Of a stretch of 9,089 nucleotides of DNA, positions 5,820-9,089 are shown in pieces. The notes beneath the pieces were generated by a model, which was given only the letters and a program-made list of their open reading frames with translations, did not search any database and was not told the origin of the DNA. Position numbers and translations under genes: made by a program. Within the stretch, counting starts at the first letter, position 1. Each line of letters starts with the position of its first letter. This stretch comes from an uncultured Clostridia bacterium (GTDB lineage: Bacteria; Bacillota; Clostridia; Oscillospirales; Acutalibacteraceae), in the NCBI GenBank assembly GCA_945926705.1, contig CAMEMA010000029.1:1-9089 (forward strand), read 5' to 3'.

Positions 5820-6704
5820 TTAATCAAAAGCCAAACCTAGATAAGCTTCTGTATCTGTATTGTTAATTTCATCTGAAAAACTTTTATTCAGGGGCTTTAT
5901 CATACCATAAAAGTTAATAGAACCGCAATTATTAAAACAAATATTCAGACTGTTTGTCTTTACGAGATAAATTTCATAATTTGAAAATTTTTTCAATACT
6001 TCTGAAACAAGTTTATCTACATAACGAAAGTCACACGTAAAATCTTTTAGCTCAACGGTAAAATCGTTCATAGGAACGCCTATAGTATAACCTCCATCAA
6101 TAGAAACAATATTTCCGCCAAATTTTCTATACAAATTTACAGCATAATCTATATCTTCACGCTCATAAACAATTCCATTAAAATTATTATACAAACAGCA
6201 TCTCAATCTTTCCATAGGATAGCTTAAAAATTTACCGTTTAAGGTTTCTTTGCTTTCTTTTTCAGACAACTTAATCATTTCATTTTTACTTAAAAATACA
6301 CTTTTTGTTTTGAAAAAATTACGATATCCGATATTTTCATAGAATCGTTCGAGATATCTACTTTCCGGGACTAAAAATGAACAGTCATATCCTTTCGATG
6401 CAATACAACTTTCTGCATAATTTAAAAGTTTTTTCATGTAACCTTTGCCTCGAAATTCGGGAAGCGTACAAACTCCATAAATATATCCAACTTTATATAA
6501 TTTATTTTTAAGCATAAGTTTTTGATCCAAAATATTTACAACCGAAACAGGTTTATCATTTTCTAAACATACAAAACAATTATCTGTCTTAAATTTATTT
6601 TCAAAAAAATATGTTACAATTTCTTTCGGTTCATTAAAACAACGGGACGTAACGGAAATTAAATCTTTTTTCATGTGCTCATTTGCATTACTAAGCAATA
6701 CCAT
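5820..6704 (-). CDS. GNAT-family acetyltransferase with C-terminal extension
   Basis: The N-terminal half of this 294-residue protein is a GNAT acetyl-CoA-dependent acyltransferase domain: YIYGVCTLPEFRGKGYMKKL holds the pyrophosphate-binding loop (R85-G86-K87-G88), and FYENIGYRNF (121-130) is the usual end of the fold. The C-terminal half (about 140-294) is a separate domain, reminiscent of the Eis-type arrangement of GNAT plus sterol-carrier-like fold; that resemblance is tentative. Its substrate is unknown. The longest frame begins with TTG at 6710, only two bases after AAGGA, while ATG at 6704 sits eight bases after it and is preferred. It overlaps the DUF2156 gene by 14 bp, and the two acyltransferase-fold proteins are probably made together, suggesting a shared substrate or pathway. 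Confidence 0.85.
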   Translation of the reverse strand: MVLLSNANEHMKKDLISVTSRCFNEPKEIVTYFFENKFKTDNCFVCLENDKPVSVVNILDQKLMLKNKLYKVGYIYGVCTLPEFRGKGYMKKLLNYAESCIASKGYDCSFLVPESRYLERFYENIGYRNFFKTKSVFLSKNEMIKLSEKESKETLNGKFLSYPMERLRCCLYNNFNGIVYEREDIDYAVNLYRKFGGNIVSIDGGYTIGVPMNDFTVELKDFTCDFRYVDKLVSEVLKKFSNYEIYLVKTNSLNICFNNCGSINFYGMIKPLNKSFSDEINNTDTEAYLGLAFD

Positions 6705-7608
6705 TTTCAAAATCCTTCAAAACAGCTTCGTATTTAGGAACAAGAAAGACCGGTTTATAAGAAAGCTTGGATTTTCTGAGTCCCGGTATACCCAAATCTT
6801 CTTCGCGGTTGACTAGCTTGTAATTTCGTTTGTAAAGAGATTTTGCAAATTCATTATTTATTGCGCTGTAAGCTCCTTCGTAACCGGCAAGAGCTTTTTC
6901 AAAATCTATCAAAAATATTTTATCGTTTATCTTTTCACCTATCGTACACGCAATTATGCGTCCGTCTACTTCTATTTTTCCTCCTAAAAGACCTAATTCT
7001 TTATAGTTTTCTAAGGCAAGTTTTATAGCATTATACTCGGGAATTTGGTCATAATTTCTCTTTTCGCATTTTTCTTTAAACCACATTTCAAAGAATTTCA
7101 TATATTCGTCACTGTCAAAACGATCTATTTCAGTATATTTCAAATTATATGTTTTTGAAAATTTCAATACATGATTTTTCTTTTTATGAAATTTTTTCCC
7201 TTTAAGGAAAGCTAAATCTTCAACCGAATAAAGATATTCATATTTTTCTCGCTTGGGAATAATTTCAAATCTTCCGGGAAACAAATCTTCCAAACTATTA
7301 ACTTCAGTATTTAAAAGTTCAGTAAATCTAAGATGTGGATATCCGTCTTTACATGAATCTTCAAAAACAAACTTGACGGCGTCTTTGAATTCTTCTTCTG
7401 AACTCGCTCCGTGAGGGAATTCGTAACAAATTCCGTTTCTTTCGGATTTTTTTAAAAATATACCTTTATAATTACAAATTTTGCTCCCAAAAGCTTTGCT
7501 CCATATAAAATGAGTTCCGAAAATTGCTTCTGAATTAATTACCCCGCTCAATGTTTTTTCAACCCACTCTTTATCCTCTATCTCTAAATCTTTGAATTTC
7601 ATCTTCAT
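6691..7608 (-). CDS. DUF2156 protein (phosphatidylglycerol lysyltransferase C-terminal-like)
   Basis: The 305-residue protein matches DUF2156, the soluble GNAT-like domain that in MprF transfers aminoacyl groups from tRNA to phosphatidylglycerol. Family landmarks are YEYLYSVEDL (123-132), the basic LKGKKFHKKKNHVLKF (135-150), and VNREEDLGIPGLRKSKLSYKP (266-286, in which the N-x-E-x-D-x-G-x-x-G-L-R-x-x-K pattern is strong). There is no membrane domain, so it is a stand-alone cytoplasmic version; its substrate is not established, and lipid lysylation should not be assumed. The frame is open from ATG 7617, but AAGGAAGG (7618-7625) abuts that codon and lies nine bases before ATG 7608, which is chosen. 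It overlaps tmk by 38 bp and the GNAT gene by 14 bp. Confidence 0.87.
   Translation of the reverse strand: MKMKFKDLEIEDKEWVEKTLSGVINSEAIFGTHFIWSKAFGSKICNYKGIFLKKSERNGICYEFPHGASSEEEFKDAVKFVFEDSCKDGYPHLRFTELLNTEVNSLEDLFPGRFEIIPKREKYEYLYSVEDLAFLKGKKFHKKKNHVLKFSKTYNLKYTEIDRFDSDEYMKFFEMWFKEKCEKRNYDQIPEYNAIKLALENYKELGLLGGKIEVDGRIIACTIGEKINDKIFLIDFEKALAGYEGAYSAINNEFAKSLYKRNYKLVNREEDLGIPGLRKSKLSYKPVFLVPKYEAVLKDFENGIA
6713..6717 (-). promoter_or_regulatory. ribosome-binding site favouring ATG 6704 for the GNAT gene
   Basis: AAGGA on the minus strand lies within the last codons of the DUF2156 gene. It is eight bases before ATG 6704 and only two before the in-frame TTG 6710, which selects the ATG. Confidence 0.65.
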
Positions 7609-8275
7609 TAAACACATCCTTCCTTAAAAAGGTAATTATTTCATTATGTATTTGATTTTTATCCCGAACTGTACCGTTTTGAACACAATAAACCGTAAAC
7701 CATTTTCCGTGATTGCGAACGTAATCAGCCGCTTTTCTGCATTTTTTTAAATATTCAATGTCAGATTCATGAATATCTTTTTTGCTTTCGTCTCCACTAT
7801 ATCTTTTTTTCATTAAATCTTGAGATACTTCCGGAGGCATATCCAAATATATGACAGCATCAGGTTCGGGTAATCCTAATTTATTATATTCATAATCGTA
7901 AAGCCATGTTAAATACTCATCCCACTCATTTTCGGGAAGTTTACACATATGATAAAAAGTATTTGAAGTGGTATATCTGTCGCAAAGTATTATACCCGGT
8001 TTAAAATAAAGTTTTTCCCACGACATTTTAAAACTTGCATATCTATCTACCGAAAAAAAAGAAGCAGCAGCATAAGCATTGACATCAGATGGATTTTTTC
8101 CGAATTCCGAACCTAAATACATCTTGACGAGAGACGACGAAGGTGATGAATAATCCGGAAATGACAAATATTTAAAGTTTATTTTATTTGCCGAAAAAGT
8201 TTCGGCAAGAAGTTTTGTTTGAGTGTTTTTGCCACATCCGTCTAATCCTTCTATGACTATTAGTTTGCTTTTCAT
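7571..8275 (-). CDS. tmk: thymidylate kinase (dTMP kinase)
   Basis: The enzyme phosphorylates dTMP to dTDP with ATP in the cytoplasm, the step after ThyX. The 234-residue protein has the P-loop EGLDGCGKNTQT (9-20; Lys16 binds phosphate, and Asn17 replaces the usual Ser/Thr after the lysine), FPDY (39-42), VDRYASFK (76-83), the DRY-type CDRYTTSN (98-105), and a lid region with KKRYSGDESKKDIHE (156-170). It is a little longer than typical (about 205-215 aa) and resembles a clostridial subtype in which the segment after the P-loop reads SFPDYxSPSS. Start ATG 8275 lies 42 bp after thyX; AAGGAG is 14 bases upstream, rather far. The 3' end overlaps the DUF2156 gene by 38 bp. Pairing with thyX supports dTMP as the substrate. 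Confidence 0.93.
   Translation of the reverse strand: MKSKLIVIEGLDGCGKNTQTKLLAETFSANKINFKYLSFPDYSSPSSSLVKMYLGSEFGKNPSDVNAYAAASFFSVDRYASFKMSWEKLYFKPGIILCDRYTTSNTFYHMCKLPENEWDEYLTWLYDYEYNKLGLPEPDAVIYLDMPPEVSQDLMKKRYSGDESKKDIHESDIEYLKKCRKAADYVRNHGKWFTVYCVQNGTVRDKNQIHNEIITFLRKDVFNEDEIQRFRDRG
7618..7625 (-). promoter_or_regulatory. ribosome-binding site favouring ATG 7608 for the DUF2156 gene
   Basis: AAGGAAGG on the minus strand touches the ATG at 7617 but lies nine bases before ATG 7608, a workable spacing. The protein is therefore most likely MKMKFKDLEI and not MCLMKMKF. The site is inside the tmk coding region. Confidence 0.6.
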
Positions 8276-8317
8276 TAAATTTATACCTGCTCCTTCAATT
8301 GATATCGTGAAGTATTC

Positions 8318-9076
8318 TTACAAATTTTTAAAAAAATTTCTCATTTCAGCCGCTTTTCCGCAAGACATCTTTCCCTCTTTGCATTTTCCTTCTACACAAG
8401 GAGGACCTGCAACCGAAAACACAGAAGGAGCTACGTTTTTTACAATTATAAGCATATTTTTGGCAAGTTCTCTTATTTCTGTTTGAGCTCGCATACAACA
8501 TCTGTGTGAAAAAAAATTAAGTAAACTTCTGGCGTTAAATGTACATATTATGTTCGTTTCGCAAGCGTTCGGCAAAATATATCTTGCATCTTCAATTGCA
8601 GCTTTTTCCGCTGTTTTTTTTGCTGTCTGTTCATCAATTCCTTGCTTTAAAAGCTTTTCAGTGTGACTTTTCTGTAAAATATCTGAGATTTTGTTATAAC
8701 ATTCTCTGATTTTATCAATTGAATTTTCGAATTCAAAAAGAGCCTCTGGAATCTTTTTTATTTCTTCCGGAATAACATAATTAAAATTTGAATTTTTAAC
8801 ATATCTCTGGCTTTGAACACTGTAAGACGCTATTCTGTGACGAGTAAGTTGAGCCAAAAGTGCACGAGAGACACCTTCTATTCCAAATGTAAATGTAATG
8901 TGTTCCAAAGGACTTTCATGACCTATTTGTGCCAGCATTTTTACAAAATCTCTTATTTTGTCATCGTTTAACTTTTCTTGAATTCCACTTATGTCGCAAG
9001 GTGAATAACACAGCTTTGCTGCAGTAGCCACCACTTTTTCCGGATTGGGTGTGTGAGAAATTAATATTACTTTCAT
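8318..9076 (-). CDS. thyX: flavin-dependent thymidylate synthase ThyX
   Basis: ThyX methylates dUMP to dTMP using 5,10-methylenetetrahydrofolate, FAD and NAD(P)H, and yields tetrahydrofolate, unlike ThyA. The 252-residue protein carries the signature RHRX7S as RHRIASYSVQS (79-89) within LTRHRIASYSVQSQRY, plus HESPLEHITFTF (53-64), DARYILPNA (163-171) and NARSLLNFF (181-189), which form the dUMP/FAD pocket in the family. The C-terminal tail contains CVEGKC and MSCGK (C227, C232, C239), a cysteine cluster common in clostridial ThyX and possibly metal-binding. The start at 9076 is fixed by a perfect GGAGG six bases upstream. It is the first visible gene of the block; its promoter is outside the window. 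Confidence 0.97.
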   Translation of the reverse strand: MKVILISHTPNPEKVVATAAKLCYSPCDISGIQEKLNDDKIRDFVKMLAQIGHESPLEHITFTFGIEGVSRALLAQLTRHRIASYSVQSQRYVKNSNFNYVIPEEIKKIPEALFEFENSIDKIRECYNKISDILQKSHTEKLLKQGIDEQTAKKTAEKAAIEDARYILPNACETNIICTFNARSLLNFFSHRCCMRAQTEIRELAKNMLIIVKNVAPSVFSVAGPPCVEGKCKEGKMSCGKAAEMRNFFKNL

Positions 9077-9082
9077 TTTATT

Positions 9083-9087
9083 CCTCC
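9083..9087 (-). promoter_or_regulatory. thyX: thyX ribosome-binding site
   Basis: GGAGG on the minus strand, six bases before ATG 9076. It is the strongest Shine-Dalgarno in the window and confirms the thyX start. Confidence 0.85.
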
Positions 9088-9089
9088 AA

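Noticed and set aside
8223..8486. Plus-strand open frame of 87 residues across the thyX-tmk gap
   Set aside because: It is covered on the other strand by the confident thyX and tmk genes and has no start signal.

Overview
The window is AT-rich (roughly 30% G+C, judged by eye), with purine-rich ribosome-binding sites, tight overlapping gene packing and a ThyX-type thymidylate synthase. Clostridium-style protein versions (thymidylate kinase, DUF2156/GNAT pair, TmcAL, MltG) point to an anaerobic low-GC Gram-positive bacterium of the class Clostridia. The species cannot be named from this sequence. No rRNA, tRNA, insertion sequence or CRISPR array was seen.

Layout from the right end, following minus-strand transcription. 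A compact six-gene block runs leftward: thyX (dTMP synthesis), tmk (dTMP kinase), a DUF2156 phosphatidylglycerol-lysyltransferase-like protein, a GNAT acetyltransferase, 5-formyltetrahydrofolate cyclo-ligase, and mltG (endolytic murein transglycosylase). Three junctions overlap by 14 to 38 bp and the other two gaps are 21 and 42 bp, so this looks like one operon whose promoter lies beyond the right edge. thyX, tmk and the cyclo-ligase share a folate/thymidylate theme; mltG belongs to the cell wall.

Just left of mltG, a good promoter overlapping the mltG 3' end drives a small gene. Its product looks like a Nif11-type double-glycine leader followed by a 60-residue, partly hydrophobic core, which is the layout of a secreted or modified peptide precursor. 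It starts at a TTG codon behind a strong ribosome-binding site. No modification enzyme or transporter gene is in the window. A class B penicillin-binding protein follows, with an altered third active-site motif (KTS) and many cysteines.

On the opposite strand, a 98-residue single-pass membrane protein converges on the penicillin-binding protein gene, and the two coding ends overlap by 11 bp. Left of it, a consensus-like promoter drives a 50-residue membrane protein gene and tmcAL (tRNA-Met cytidine acetate ligase), which start close together and are probably translationally coupled.

At the left end, starting on the last base of the tmcAL stop codon, is a 22-bp perfect palindrome whose 16-bp centre, TGTTTCACGTGAAACA, matches the ParB-binding parS consensus exactly. 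It suggests that this stretch is origin-proximal in its chromosome. The most noteworthy items are the parS site, the double-glycine peptide gene, the unannotated 50-residue gene, and the KTS penicillin-binding protein.
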